Shown piece by piece: positions 45,426 through 53,537 of a stretch of DNA of 64,000 bases. Below the pieces are notes generated by a model, which searched no databases, was not told the origin of the DNA, and saw nothing but the letters and a program-made list of their open reading frames with translations. This DNA is from Gammaproteobacteria bacterium (GTDB lineage Bacteria > Pseudomonadota > Gammaproteobacteria > Pseudomonadales > Azotimanducaceae), in NCBI GenBank assembly GCA_026708185.1, contig JAPOVK010000036.1:1-64000 (forward strand), written 5' to 3'. Within the stretch, counting starts at the first letter, position 1; each line of letters starts with the position of its first letter. Made by a program: the position numbers and the translations under genes.

Positions 45426-46286
45426 ATGCCGATCGCTTACGAGACAACCGAAGAGGCCAAGGAACTCAGGCGCTACCTCTACGACCTCCACGGGGTCCTC
45501 GTCGTCGAGAACGTGTTGAGCCCGGCCCAGGTTGCCGAACTGAATGCGATCCTCGACGAGAAACTCCCGGAGTTCCCCGAGGACTGGCGCGAGCGTGCCA
45601 AGAGTGCGCCCCAAGGGCTCTACAACTTCTATCGGTTCGGGGCCGCGGGCGGTTCGCACGGGACGCACCCGGGATTCCTGGATTTCGGTCAGCCGTTCTG
45701 CGAGCTCATGGACCACCCGCTGACCATGGAGATGATGCGCGCCCAACTCGGCGACTGCTTCCGTCTCGACCGGATCTTCGGGATGCGGATGCGGGAGGGG
45801 ATGCCGAGCGGTCGACTGCACTCGGACTACGGGCCGTCGCACCCGTTCACCGCCGCCAAGCCCGGCGAGTACTACCCGCAACCGGGCCACCAGGCCCGTC
45901 ATGGTTTCGCCGTCGCCGCGTTCAACCTGACGGACTGCGGCCCGGAGACCGGCGGCCTATGCTGCATTCCGGGCAGCCACAATACCCACATCCGACTGCC
46001 GCAGAGCATCCGCGACGAGCGGTTCGACGACGTGGTGCAGGTGCCAACCGCGCCTGCTGGCAGCGTGACGTTCTTCACGGAAGCGACGACCCACGGCACG
46101 CGCCGATGGACGGCGAACCACGAACGCCGTTCACTGCTCTACAAGTACTGCGCGTCGCAGTTGGTGTGGTCTCGGGCCAGGGTCCGAGCGCCTGAGGGCA
46201 TTGAGCTGACCGAGCGCCAGCAGCGTTTGCTCGAAGAGCCCGCCGGCGCTCACTGGTTCTTCGAGTCCCTGTTCGACGACGGCTGA
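45426..46286 (+). CDS. Phytanoyl-CoA dioxygenase (PhyH) family protein
   Basis: A 286-residue Fe(II)/2-oxoglutarate oxygenase. The iron ligands are His132 and Asp134 (L-H-S-D-Y-G) and His223 (T-T-H-G-T-R-R), with the Arg after it positioned for 2-oxoglutarate. G-G-L-C-C-I-P-G-S-H-N is the usual core strand. ATG 45426 follows GGGAGGG. The final stretch (H-W-F-F-E-S-L-F-D-D-G) has a degraded copy at 47284-47322, on the far side of the VapBC module. Confidence 0.87.
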   Translation: MPIAYETTEEAKELRRYLYDLHGVLVVENVLSPAQVAELNAILDEKLPEFPEDWRERAKSAPQGLYNFYRFGAAGGSHGTHPGFLDFGQPFCELMDHPLTMEMMRAQLGDCFRLDRIFGMRMREGMPSGRLHSDYGPSHPFTAAKPGEYYPQPGHQARHGFAVAAFNLTDCGPETGGLCCIPGSHNTHIRLPQSIRDERFDDVVQVPTAPAGSVTFFTEATTHGTRRWTANHERRSLLYKYCASQLVWSRARVRAPEGIELTERQQRLLEEPAGAHWFFESLFDDG

Positions 46287-46290
46287 CGGT
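46251..46290 (+). repeat. Direct repeat, left copy (phyH 3' end)
   Basis: The 40 bases starting CACTGGTTCTTCGAGTCC cover the last codons and stop of phyH and are repeated at 47284-47322 with one deleted base and about five substitutions. The pair brackets the VapBC module. Confidence 0.7.
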
Positions 46291-46497
46291 GGTGCGGGGA
46301 CGCCACGTCCGCAACCCGGCCGTCCGACAGAAGGGATCTGGCAAAAGACTACGGCCCGAACGGGATCCGACGCGTTAATGGGACTGCGCGAACGCCCTTG
46401 AATGCAGCGCCGGGAATACTCGAAGCCGCCTAGCGTGAGGGACGGGCCGCCCAATGCCGGATTGACCCAAGCTTGCCACTCAAACTACCATTGCGGC

Positions 46498-46764
46498 ATG
46501 GTCGTTACCATCGACAGCGCGGGCCGTCTCGTCGTGCCCAAAACGCTACGGGAGCAGTTCAACCTGACGCCCGGGTGTGAACTGGAGATCGATGCGGTTG
46601 GCGACGGGATTACCATCCGTAGAGCAGACACCGAACCAGCCCTTGTCCGGAAGCTCGGCATTCTCGTGCACCACGGCACGACACGGACTTCCTTGGACAT
46701 CGGCGATTTCGTCCGCGCGGAACGCGATGCGCGCCTCTCCCGGATCGCACGACCCCTCGACTGA
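46498..46764 (+). CDS. vapB: AbrB/MazE-type antitoxin (VapB)
   Basis: 88 residues. M-V-V-T-I-D-S-A-G-R-L-V-V-P-K-T-L-R is the swapped-hairpin AbrB DNA-binding domain; the C-terminal part (H-H-G-T-T-R-T-S-L-D-I-G) would wrap the toxin. The next gene begins right after its stop. It would bind its own promoter in the 46287-46497 spacer and neutralise the PIN toxin. Confidence 0.87.
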   Translation: MVVTIDSAGRLVVPKTLREQFNLTPGCELEIDAVGDGITIRRADTEPALVRKLGILVHHGTTRTSLDIGDFVRAERDARLSRIARPLD

Positions 46765-47196
46765 GTGCGAACGCTGTTCGACACATCGGTACTGGTTGGG
46801 GCCATGGTTGACCAGTTGGGAAACCACGAGGCCGCCTTCCGCGCATTCCATCGCTTCACGTCCGACGAGCACTCAGGTTGTTGTTCGACCCATGCCGTTG
46901 CGGAGTGCTACGCAACGCTGACAGCTCTCCCGGTCGCGACGCGGATCTCGCCCGATGAGGCGCGGACTCTCGTCGAGGAAACGGTCGTTGCTCGCTTGGA
47001 CGTCCTCGCCATTTCGCCGAACGACTACCGCGACGTGCTCCGCGAAGTTGCCGGACTCGGTCTCCGCAGTGGCGCAATCTACGATGCTCTGCACGCGGGC
47101 TGCGCACGCAAGGACCGCGTTGACCAGATTCTCACTTACAACCTGTCCGACTTTGCGCGGTTCGACCTCGGCGGCATTGCCGTTGTGGCGCCGTGA
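46765..47196 (+). CDS. vapC: PIN-domain toxin (VapC)
   Basis: A 143-residue PIN ribonuclease. Acidic residues Asp6 (L-F-D-T-S-V-L), Glu47 (A-V-A-E-C-Y), Asp107 (A-I-Y-D-A-L) and Asp129 (Y-N-L-S-D-F) form the metal site, all present. The GTG start follows the antitoxin stop with no gap. It would cut specific RNAs when released. Base composition is not strikingly different from the neighbours. Confidence 0.87.
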   Translation: MRTLFDTSVLVGAMVDQLGNHEAAFRAFHRFTSDEHSGCCSTHAVAECYATLTALPVATRISPDEARTLVEETVVARLDVLAISPNDYRDVLREVAGLGLRSGAIYDALHAGCARKDRVDQILTYNLSDFARFDLGGIAVVAP

Positions 47197-47283
47197 GTTA
47201 AGAGCAGCGTTACGCCCTGGCGGGCAAGGGCGTGGCAGTCGGGTTCAGAACGAGAAACGCGATAGAGGCCCAGCGGGTTGCGC

Positions 47284-47322
47284 CACTGGTTCTTCGAGTC
47301 CTGTTCGCCGACGGCCAACGGT
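47284..47322 (+). repeat. Direct repeat, right copy (decayed phyH 3' end)
   Basis: CACTGGTTCTTCGAGTCC-TGTTCG-CGACGGC aligns to 46251-46290 with one base deleted, so it no longer encodes the PhyH C-terminus in one frame. It is a remnant of a phyH-like 3' end beyond the toxin gene. Confidence 0.7.
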
Positions 47323-47341
47323 CATCGGCGCGGCGGATGAG

Positions 47342-48001
47342 TCACTGCGGCTCGACGTCCGGCCCGTCGGCGACGTAGGCGCGATGTGCGCCGAGGATGT
47401 CATCGGCTCGGAGTGAAGGCTTCAGAAGAACCCGCATCGTCAGCCGGTAGCGTCGCCCAGCTTGCGGTGACGGGATGACCCAGAAGAAGCCCCACGCCGG
47501 TCCCCCGAACGCTGGTGCGAGCGGGTTGACCACGAAACGGACATACTGGCGCTGGGATGCCGGGAAGAGCACGGCATAGGAAAGGTCTTCGACGATTCCG
47601 AAGTAAAACGGCTCATCGAACCGGGTGGATGAGTCGGCGTAGTAGTAGGTCGGCGGCGGAGGTTCCGGCCGGCCAAGTCCAGGATTCGGCAGGCCGCTCG
47701 GATGTACGACCCGCCCGGGAGTCTGGGCGTGACCGTTGAAGTGGACCCAGGGGCTGGCTTTCGGATGTCGAGCGTTGTCGTGGCCGCGGAAGGTCACTCC
47801 CGTGTAAATCGGTGCCTTGACGATCGTTGCGAAAAACAGCGCAAGCGACCCTAGGGGCCACTGGCGGCGGGACGTTGTTGCATCAATGGCGACGTCGACC
47901 GCGTGCGGTGGCGTGGCCGTGTAGGTGATGTCGCATGCGGTCTCAGCGCAGGCCGTGGGCCGATAGCTAAGGGTGCACCCATCGGGCCGAATGTCGCGCA
48001 A
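47342..48001 (-). CDS. Conserved-looking hypothetical protein, 5' end uncertain
   Basis: 219 codons from TTG 48001. Features: A-T-P-P-H-A-V-D-V, P-W-V-H-F-N-G-H-A-Q-T, Y-Y-Y-A-D-S-S-T-R-F-D, A-W-G-F-F-W-V-I-P-S-P-Q-A-G-R-R-Y-R-L-T-M-R. They suggest a beta-rich, non-membrane protein; I do not recognise a named family. The frame continues upstream without a standard start to a TGA near 48123 and reads sensibly (T-L-E-H-Y-I-G-V-P-P-D-A-P-E-Y-V), while an ATG at 48140 lies in another frame, so a frameshift or lost start near 48115 is possible. It follows DUF4037 on the same strand. Confidence 0.5.
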   Translation of the reverse strand: MRDIRPDGCTLSYRPTACAETACDITYTATPPHAVDVAIDATTSRRQWPLGSLALFFATIVKAPIYTGVTFRGHDNARHPKASPWVHFNGHAQTPGRVVHPSGLPNPGLGRPEPPPPTYYYADSSTRFDEPFYFGIVEDLSYAVLFPASQRQYVRFVVNPLAPAFGGPAWGFFWVIPSPQAGRRYRLTMRVLLKPSLRADDILGAHRAYVADGPDVEPQ

Positions 48002-48175
48002 AGCCTTCGGCGAATAGCAGGGCTCGTATTGGACGTATTCGGGAGCGTCCGGGGGAACGCCGATGTAGTGCTCGAGTGTCAGGGCGGGGGAGAGGAGCCA
48101 ATCGGTCGAAGACGCAGCGTGTGATCAGGGCTGACGCCATGGGTGGGCTCGTTGCTGCGAGATGACTCTCGGAGA

Positions 48176-49150
48176 CTACCAGTCCAGACGCGTCGCCTGA
48201 CGGATCGTCTCGTTGGCGATCCCGGCGTGGATCGCGTGAGCGTAGCTCGAGAGGGGCTCGTCGCGCGGCGAGGGGACTGCGAACTCCTCGCTGACGAGTC
48301 GCTTGATGCCCCGCACGACGGTGTCGGCTACTGCGAGCAAGCCTTCGGCCGGCGGGTGGGTCGCAAGGCTCGCCACGCCGTCGCGGACAGAAACCGGGCA
48401 ATTGGGCAGGAGGTCGAAATGCGTAAGGCGCCACTTGAACGCCGGAACGTAGCTCCTGTTCCAGCAGAACGCCGCCTCTACCACTTCGTCGACGAAACGG
48501 GATCGACATTGCGAGAACGTGGCAAGGTCGCCGCGTTGCCACGCGCGCACAAGGTTGTATTCGGGTCCCGCATTCCAGGCCCGGAATAGCGCGCGGGCGA
48601 GGAGGGCTCTTTGTATGTCGGGTGGCGGATACCGTACGAAGCGTCGCCAGAGATCCTCGAACTGGTCAGCCGGATCGTGGAAAACCGCACCTTGACTGGC
48701 GTCGAACATGCGCTCGGACCACGGCCGGCCGAGGAAACTCTGTGCATTCAAGTGCGGCAACCAATCGACGTCGTGCTTCGGCAGCGTCCGGTAACCGGTC
48801 AGGCGGTAGAGGAAACCGAAGATCTCTTGGGCGTTCGTCCTTCTCGGTTCTGGCCCGTCGTAGCCACGCCACTCGACGTCTTCGACCGAGTCGGGGAACT
48901 GCTGCAGCGCACGCCTGAGTCGGCGTCCATGGATGCGCCAGGCCGGATCCGGCAGAAGGAAGGTGAGATACGGCCCCCACATATGGTCGCGTGATATCGC
49001 GTCGTCCATGCCAGCGTTCTGCGATGTGCCGCCGACGCAGGCGACCGAACAGGCGTCGAGAAGCCCCATGCGTTCAAGGAACTCCCGACCGTGATTCTCG
49101 AACAGACGCCGAGAATACTCGAGGCCACCCGGTTCGTCGGGGTCGTTCAA
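48176..49150 (-). CDS. DUF4037-domain protein (nucleotidyltransferase-like)
   Basis: 324 residues from TTG 49150. G-L-E-Y-S-R-R-L-F at the start, C-V-G-G-T-S-Q-N-A-G-M-D-D-A-I-S-R-D-H-M-W-G-P near residue 38, and Y-R-T-L-P-K-H-D-V-D-W-L are DUF4037 hallmarks; the G-T-S plus acidic pair resembles a minimal nucleotidyltransferase site. The start is 40 bases after the aldo/keto reductase stop, so both are probably cotranscribed. The in-frame sequence upstream (V-E-R-V-P-L-P-G-R-D) also looks coding, so the N-terminus could be slightly longer. The substrate is unknown. Confidence 0.75.
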   Translation of the reverse strand: MNDPDEPGGLEYSRRLFENHGREFLERMGLLDACSVACVGGTSQNAGMDDAISRDHMWGPYLTFLLPDPAWRIHGRRLRRALQQFPDSVEDVEWRGYDGPEPRRTNAQEIFGFLYRLTGYRTLPKHDVDWLPHLNAQSFLGRPWSERMFDASQGAVFHDPADQFEDLWRRFVRYPPPDIQRALLARALFRAWNAGPEYNLVRAWQRGDLATFSQCRSRFVDEVVEAAFCWNRSYVPAFKWRLTHFDLLPNCPVSVRDGVASLATHPPAEGLLAVADTVVRGIKRLVSEEFAVPSPRDEPLSSYAHAIHAGIANETIRQATRLDW

Positions 49151-49190
49151 GGGAACGAGGTCGCGTCCCGGCAGTGGGACCCGCTCGACA

Positions 49191-50072
49191 TTAGACGCCG
49201 TCCGATACGCCGCGCACGAATAGCGGCTCGATGCCGAGGGTGCGACCGTCGTCCCGCAATTCGGCGTCGCTCGGCCCTGCCCCGGCTGCGGCGGCGGCTT
49301 CGAGGGTTGCGCGCAGCAGCGTCGTATCGCTTGAAGTGTTCAGGAAGACGCCGGGCCGCGACAGCACGAAGCGCACCGCACGCTTGAGCGCGGCGTGGTC
49401 GCGGATCGGGCGGTACCAACTGTGCCGCGGCTCGTCGTCGCCGCCACGCCAGCGTCGGCGAGCGATGCTCTTGATGGTCTGGAAGGCGACGCCACGTTCC
49501 AGGCACGTGGCGTGGAGTTCCTCGAAATCCTGGGCGTACTCCGGTTGTGCGAGCATCGCGAAGTTGCACGGTACGAGGACCGAGTCGAACGGGAATCGGT
49601 GCAGGCTCTCAAGGTGCCTCTTGGGGGCGAACGTGCCGTGGCCGGTTACGCCGATGAAGCGCACAAGGCCGGCGTCGCGCGCGGCAACCAACGCTTCGAG
49701 GGCGCCACCGGGCTCCAATGCGACGTCCTGTTCTTCCGTCTCGACCAGATTGTGCAGTTGGATGAGGTCGATCTGGTCGACGTCCAAGCGGTCGAGCGAT
49801 CGCGCGAGGCTCTCACGTGCTCCCACGGCGTCCCTCGCGCCGGTTTTCGTCGCGAGGAAGAAGCGGTCCCTGTGCTTCGCCATCCACGGCGCGATTCGCA
49901 GCTCGGAATCGCCGTAGCCCGCGGCCGTGTCGATATGGTTGACGCCGAACTCCAAGAGCAGGTCGAGCACGGCGTCCGCCTTCTCCTGGCGCATGGAGCC
50001 GAGAGCCGCCGCCCCGAAGATCGTGCGAGTGCTCATGTGGCCGGTGTGGCCGAAAGCAATGCGTTCGATCAT
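49191..50072 (-). CDS. Aldo/keto reductase
   Basis: A 293-residue (beta/alpha)8 oxidoreductase. The tetrad is visible: Asp48 and Tyr53 (H-I-D-T-A-A-G-Y-G), Lys76 (A-T-K-T-G) and His107 (I-Q-L-H-N-L). NADPH-dependent carbonyl reduction is expected, though this subgroup often has broad or unknown substrates. It lies downstream of the D-aminoacylase-like gene in the same direction. Confidence 0.85.
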   Translation of the reverse strand: MIERIAFGHTGHMSTRTIFGAAALGSMRQEKADAVLDLLLEFGVNHIDTAAGYGDSELRIAPWMAKHRDRFFLATKTGARDAVGARESLARSLDRLDVDQIDLIQLHNLVETEEQDVALEPGGALEALVAARDAGLVRFIGVTGHGTFAPKRHLESLHRFPFDSVLVPCNFAMLAQPEYAQDFEELHATCLERGVAFQTIKSIARRRWRGGDDEPRHSWYRPIRDHAALKRAVRFVLSRPGVFLNTSSDTTLLRATLEAAAAAGAGPSDAELRDDGRTLGIEPLFVRGVSDGV

Positions 50073-50162
50073 GGTCTTCCTCGACTGGCCGTTTTCGCCC
50101 TAGACACGCGTCAGCAGGCGCTGCGCGGACGTGCCCGCACGGCGCCTGCCGAAGCGCTTGAC

Positions 50163-51806
50163 CTACGCCTGGTGGCGCAGCACGTGTCCCGCGCGAGCCC
50201 CCGTATGCTCGCCATCGACGACGTTCACCTCGCCGTTGACGATGGTCGTCTTGTAGCCCTTGGAACGCTGGATGTAGCGCGGTGCGCCGCCGGGGAAGTC
50301 GTGCACCAGTTGCGGCTGGCACTCGATGACGGCGTCGGCGTCGAACACGTTCACGTCCGCTCGCATGCCTGGCTTCAGCAGGCCCCGGTCGGTCAGGCCG
50401 ATCACCCGGGCAGGGCCCGAGGTGAGCCGGCGGATGCCTTCGCCCATGCTGTAGCGTCCGCTGTCACGCACCCAGTGCGACAGCAGGAACGTGGACCAGC
50501 CGGCGTCCATGATCTGCGAGACGTGTGCACCGGCGTCGCCGAGGCCCGGGAAGACGTGCTCGTGTTCGATCAGGTCGCCGAGCGCGTTCATGTTCGGCGC
50601 GAAGGCGCGGTAGTTGAATAGGCCGAGGCCCTTGCTCTCGCGGGACAGGCGCAGGAAGGTCTCGCACCAGTGCTCGCCCGCCGCGTCGGCCATCGTCTGC
50701 AGGCTGGCCTCCGGCCCCGCCGTGTAGTCCGGCGTCTCGCCGACACCGAGGTAGAACAGGTTCTTCACCGGCAGCCGCATGGCGCTTTCGCGCTTCGCCT
50801 CGGCGACGAGCCTGGCGACGGTGTCGGCGTCGCTGATCGCCTTCAACCGCCCGGCGAGGTCCAGCTTGCGGAGCGAGTCCCACGTCTCGCCGGCCACCGG
50901 CAGCCGGGACTGCAGCCCGTACATGGAGCCCGAACTGCGTACGTGCGTGATCGCGGTCACGTCGCCGGCTTCGGCGCGCAACTCCTCGAGGGCCTGCTTG
51001 CGTTCCAATCCGGACTCGCCGCCAGGTCCGGCCCCGTAGCTGAACAGCACGCGGCCGTGTGTCGTGCTGGCGATTTGCTTGAGCACGTCGAAGTTGGCGC
51101 CGACGGCCTGCATCAAGGCGTTTCGCGGTCCCACCGCCTTGCCGATCTCCACGAGTTCGGCCGGATCCGCGAAGGTGCCCGGCACGGAGCGGCCGTCGGG
51201 CAGCCGATGCGGCGCGTGGCGATTGGTCGAGAAGCCGACCGCGCCGCGGTCGATGCTCGCCCCGACGATGTCCGCCATCTGACGGCGCTCGTCGTCGCTC
51301 GCCTGTTCCTCCACGGCACGCTCGCCCATGACGTAGAAGCGGACCGCACAGTGGCCGACCATGCCCGCGACGTTGATGCCGGGTTTGAGCCGCTCGATGG
51401 CGTCGAGATAGCCGCCGTAGTCCTCCCAGTCCCAGGGGAGCCCCGTGAGGATCGCGTTCTTAGGGATGTCTTCGACGGTCTCCATCATGCCGGCGAGTAG
51501 CTCCTGGTCGCTCGGCTTGCACGGCGCGAACGTCACGCCGCAGTTCCCCATCAGCACGGTCGTTACGCCGTGCCAGCTCACGGGCGTGAGCGCGGGATCC
51601 CAGCCGATCTGCGCATCCAGGTGCGTGTGCAGGTCGATGAACCCGGGCGTGACGGTCATCCCCTGGGCGTCGATCTCCTGCTTGCCGCGGTGGCTGACTT
51701 CGCCGACTTCGCTGATGCGTCCGTCGCTGATGGCGAGGTCGCCGGCTACGGGTTCGGCGCCCGTGCCGTCGACGAGGTCGCCACCTCGGATCACGATGTC
51801 GTGCAT
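50163..51806 (-). CDS. N-acyl-D-amino-acid deacylase-like amidohydrolase
   Basis: A 547-residue metal-dependent amidohydrolase. G-F-I-D-L-H-T-H-L-D near residue 57 gives the first metal ligands, V-G-H-C-A-V-R another His, and G-A-H-V-S-Q and F-P-G-L-G-D-A-G fit the D-aminoacylase branch; a short beta-sandwich from both ends completes the fold. The ATG at 51806 has AGGGGAGAG upstream. It probably releases acyl groups from D-amino acids or cleaves related amides. The leader toward the DNA-ligase gene contains two perfect hairpins. Confidence 0.84.
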   Translation of the reverse strand: MHDIVIRGGDLVDGTGAEPVAGDLAISDGRISEVGEVSHRGKQEIDAQGMTVTPGFIDLHTHLDAQIGWDPALTPVSWHGVTTVLMGNCGVTFAPCKPSDQELLAGMMETVEDIPKNAILTGLPWDWEDYGGYLDAIERLKPGINVAGMVGHCAVRFYVMGERAVEEQASDDERRQMADIVGASIDRGAVGFSTNRHAPHRLPDGRSVPGTFADPAELVEIGKAVGPRNALMQAVGANFDVLKQIASTTHGRVLFSYGAGPGGESGLERKQALEELRAEAGDVTAITHVRSSGSMYGLQSRLPVAGETWDSLRKLDLAGRLKAISDADTVARLVAEAKRESAMRLPVKNLFYLGVGETPDYTAGPEASLQTMADAAGEHWCETFLRLSRESKGLGLFNYRAFAPNMNALGDLIEHEHVFPGLGDAGAHVSQIMDAGWSTFLLSHWVRDSGRYSMGEGIRRLTSGPARVIGLTDRGLLKPGMRADVNVFDADAVIECQPQLVHDFPGGAPRYIQRSKGYKTTIVNGEVNVVDGEHTGARAGHVLRHQA

Positions 51807-51896
51807 TGGGTCTCTCCCCTTGATTGCCTCAATCAACTGATTCCCTCAAGCGAACATCGTCGTGCGCGGGTCGCCGGGTGTCAAGACGTGACCGAC

Positions 51897-51941
51897 GCGA
51901 CCGCTTCGCGGTCGCCCCGAGAATTCGCTGTGCGAATTCTC
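51897..51941. repeat. Two perfect triloop hairpins
   Basis: GCGACCGC-TTC-GCGGTCGC (51897-51915) and GAGAATTCGC-TGT-GCGAATTCTC (51919-51941) are perfect 8-bp and 10-bp stems with three-base loops, in the divergent spacer between the amidohydrolase and DNA-ligase genes. The first recurs at 58940-58958 in reverse complement. Confidence 0.8.
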
Positions 51942-51992
51942 AAGACGGTGCCCGCTATGATGGCGGTCTCCTAGCTTGCCGGTGTCGTCCAG

Positions 51993-53525
51993 TTGAAGCT
52001 TCACCGCCTCGTCGGCGTGTCCAGATCGGTCGCCGCGACGCGCAGCAGGAACGCCAAGCGCGATGCGCTGGCGGAGGCGATCCGGGCGATGGCGCCGGAC
52101 GAGCGGGCTGTGGGGGTCGCCTACCTGTCCGGATCCCTGCCGCAAGGCCGTGTGGGCGTGGGCCCCGCGGCGCTCCAGGACAGCGCCAACGTGCCCGCGA
52201 GCGCGGCGCCGACGGTATCCGTGACCGAGGTCGACGAAGCGATCGAGCGCGTACGGAATGCTGCGGGCCCCGGGTCGGCGGCGGTGAAGCGCGACACGCT
52301 GCGCGGGCTCTTCGGGCGTTGCGTGCCGGAAGAGCAACTGTTCCTCGTTCGCCTTCTGGTCGGCGAGGTGCGGCAAGGCGCGCTTGACGGGGTCATGGTC
52401 GAGGCCATCGCCTTGGCCTCGGGTTGCAGCGCTGCCTACGTGCGCCATGCCCACATGTTGCAGGGTAGTCTGCCTCGCGTGGCGGACGTTGCGATGACTG
52501 CGGGCGAGCCCGGTCTGCGCCGTATCCGCCTGTCCGTAGGCACACCGGTGCAGTCGATGCTTGCGCAGACCGCGACCGAGGTCGGCGAAGCGGTCGCCGC
52601 CATGCCGAGTGCTCTGCTCGACACCAAGATGGACGGCGCACGCGTTCAGGTGCACAAGTCGGGTAGCGACGTGGCGGTGTTCTCGCGCCAACACAACGAC
52701 GTCTCGGCGAGCGTCCCCGAGGTGGTCGAGGCGGTTGCCGCCATGCCCGCGTCCGACCTCGTTCTCGACGGCGAGGTTGTCGCCTTCGACGGCAACGGCC
52801 GCCCGCTACCCTTCCAGACGACGATGCGCCGCTTCGGTCGCCGCCAGAACGTCGCCGCCCTGCGTCGCGACCTGCCCGTTCAACCCTACTTCTTCGACTG
52901 CTTGCATGCCGACGGGGAAGACGCGATCGGTTCGCCGCTGACCGAGCGCGTCGGGCTTCTCGACACGTTCGTCCCCGGCGCGCTGCACATGCCGCGGATG
53001 CTGACGGGCGACTCCACTGCCGCACGCGACTTCCTCCAGGGGGCGCTCGATGCGGGGCACGAGGGCGTGATGGTGAAGGACCCCGCGTCCGCCTACGCGG
53101 CGGGCAGCCGCGGCAAGGCCTGGCTCAAGGTCAAGCCGGCGCACACTCTCGACCTCGTCGTGCTGGCGGCGGAGTGGGGGCACGGCCGTCGCCAGGGCTG
53201 GCTTAGCAACCTGCACCTGGGCGCTCGCGACCCCGACGGCGGCGGATTCGTGATGCTCGGCAAGACCTTCAAGGGCCTCACCGACGAGATGCTGGACTGG
53301 CAGACGCGGGCGCTGCTCGACCTCGAGGTCTCCCGTGACCGGTATGTCGTCCACGTCGAGCCGCGCCTGGTCGTCGAGATCCTCTGCAACGAGGTGCAGA
53401 CGAGTCCGCACTATCCGGCGGGCTTGGCGCTCCGCTTCGCTCGCGTCAAGCGCTACCGCCCGGACAAGCCCGCCACCGCGGCCGATACGCTGGACGCGGT
53501 GCGCGCCTTGCACACCGGGCCCTAG
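51993..53525 (+). CDS. ATP-dependent DNA ligase (archaeal/LigB type)
   Basis: 510 residues from TTG 51993. An N-terminal helical DNA-binding domain (about 1-180), an adenylation domain with L-L-D-T-K-M-D-G-A-R (Lys212 is the AMP acceptor) and L-D-G-E-V-V, G-H-E-G-V-M-V-K-D, W-L-K-V-K-P, and a C-terminal OB domain to 500 match the archaeal/actinobacterial three-domain ligases. It seals nicks using ATP. Most proteobacteria rely on NAD-dependent LigA, so this is likely an extra, repair-linked ligase. A later ATG was not chosen because the helical domain starts at once. Confidence 0.87.
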   Translation: MKLHRLVGVSRSVAATRSRNAKRDALAEAIRAMAPDERAVGVAYLSGSLPQGRVGVGPAALQDSANVPASAAPTVSVTEVDEAIERVRNAAGPGSAAVKRDTLRGLFGRCVPEEQLFLVRLLVGEVRQGALDGVMVEAIALASGCSAAYVRHAHMLQGSLPRVADVAMTAGEPGLRRIRLSVGTPVQSMLAQTATEVGEAVAAMPSALLDTKMDGARVQVHKSGSDVAVFSRQHNDVSASVPEVVEAVAAMPASDLVLDGEVVAFDGNGRPLPFQTTMRRFGRRQNVAALRRDLPVQPYFFDCLHADGEDAIGSPLTERVGLLDTFVPGALHMPRMLTGDSTAARDFLQGALDAGHEGVMVKDPASAYAAGSRGKAWLKVKPAHTLDLVVLAAEWGHGRRQGWLSNLHLGARDPDGGGFVMLGKTFKGLTDEMLDWQTRALLDLEVSRDRYVVHVEPRLVVEILCNEVQTSPHYPAGLALRFARVKRYRPDKPATAADTLDAVRALHTGP

Positions 53526-53537
53526 CTATAGCTATGG

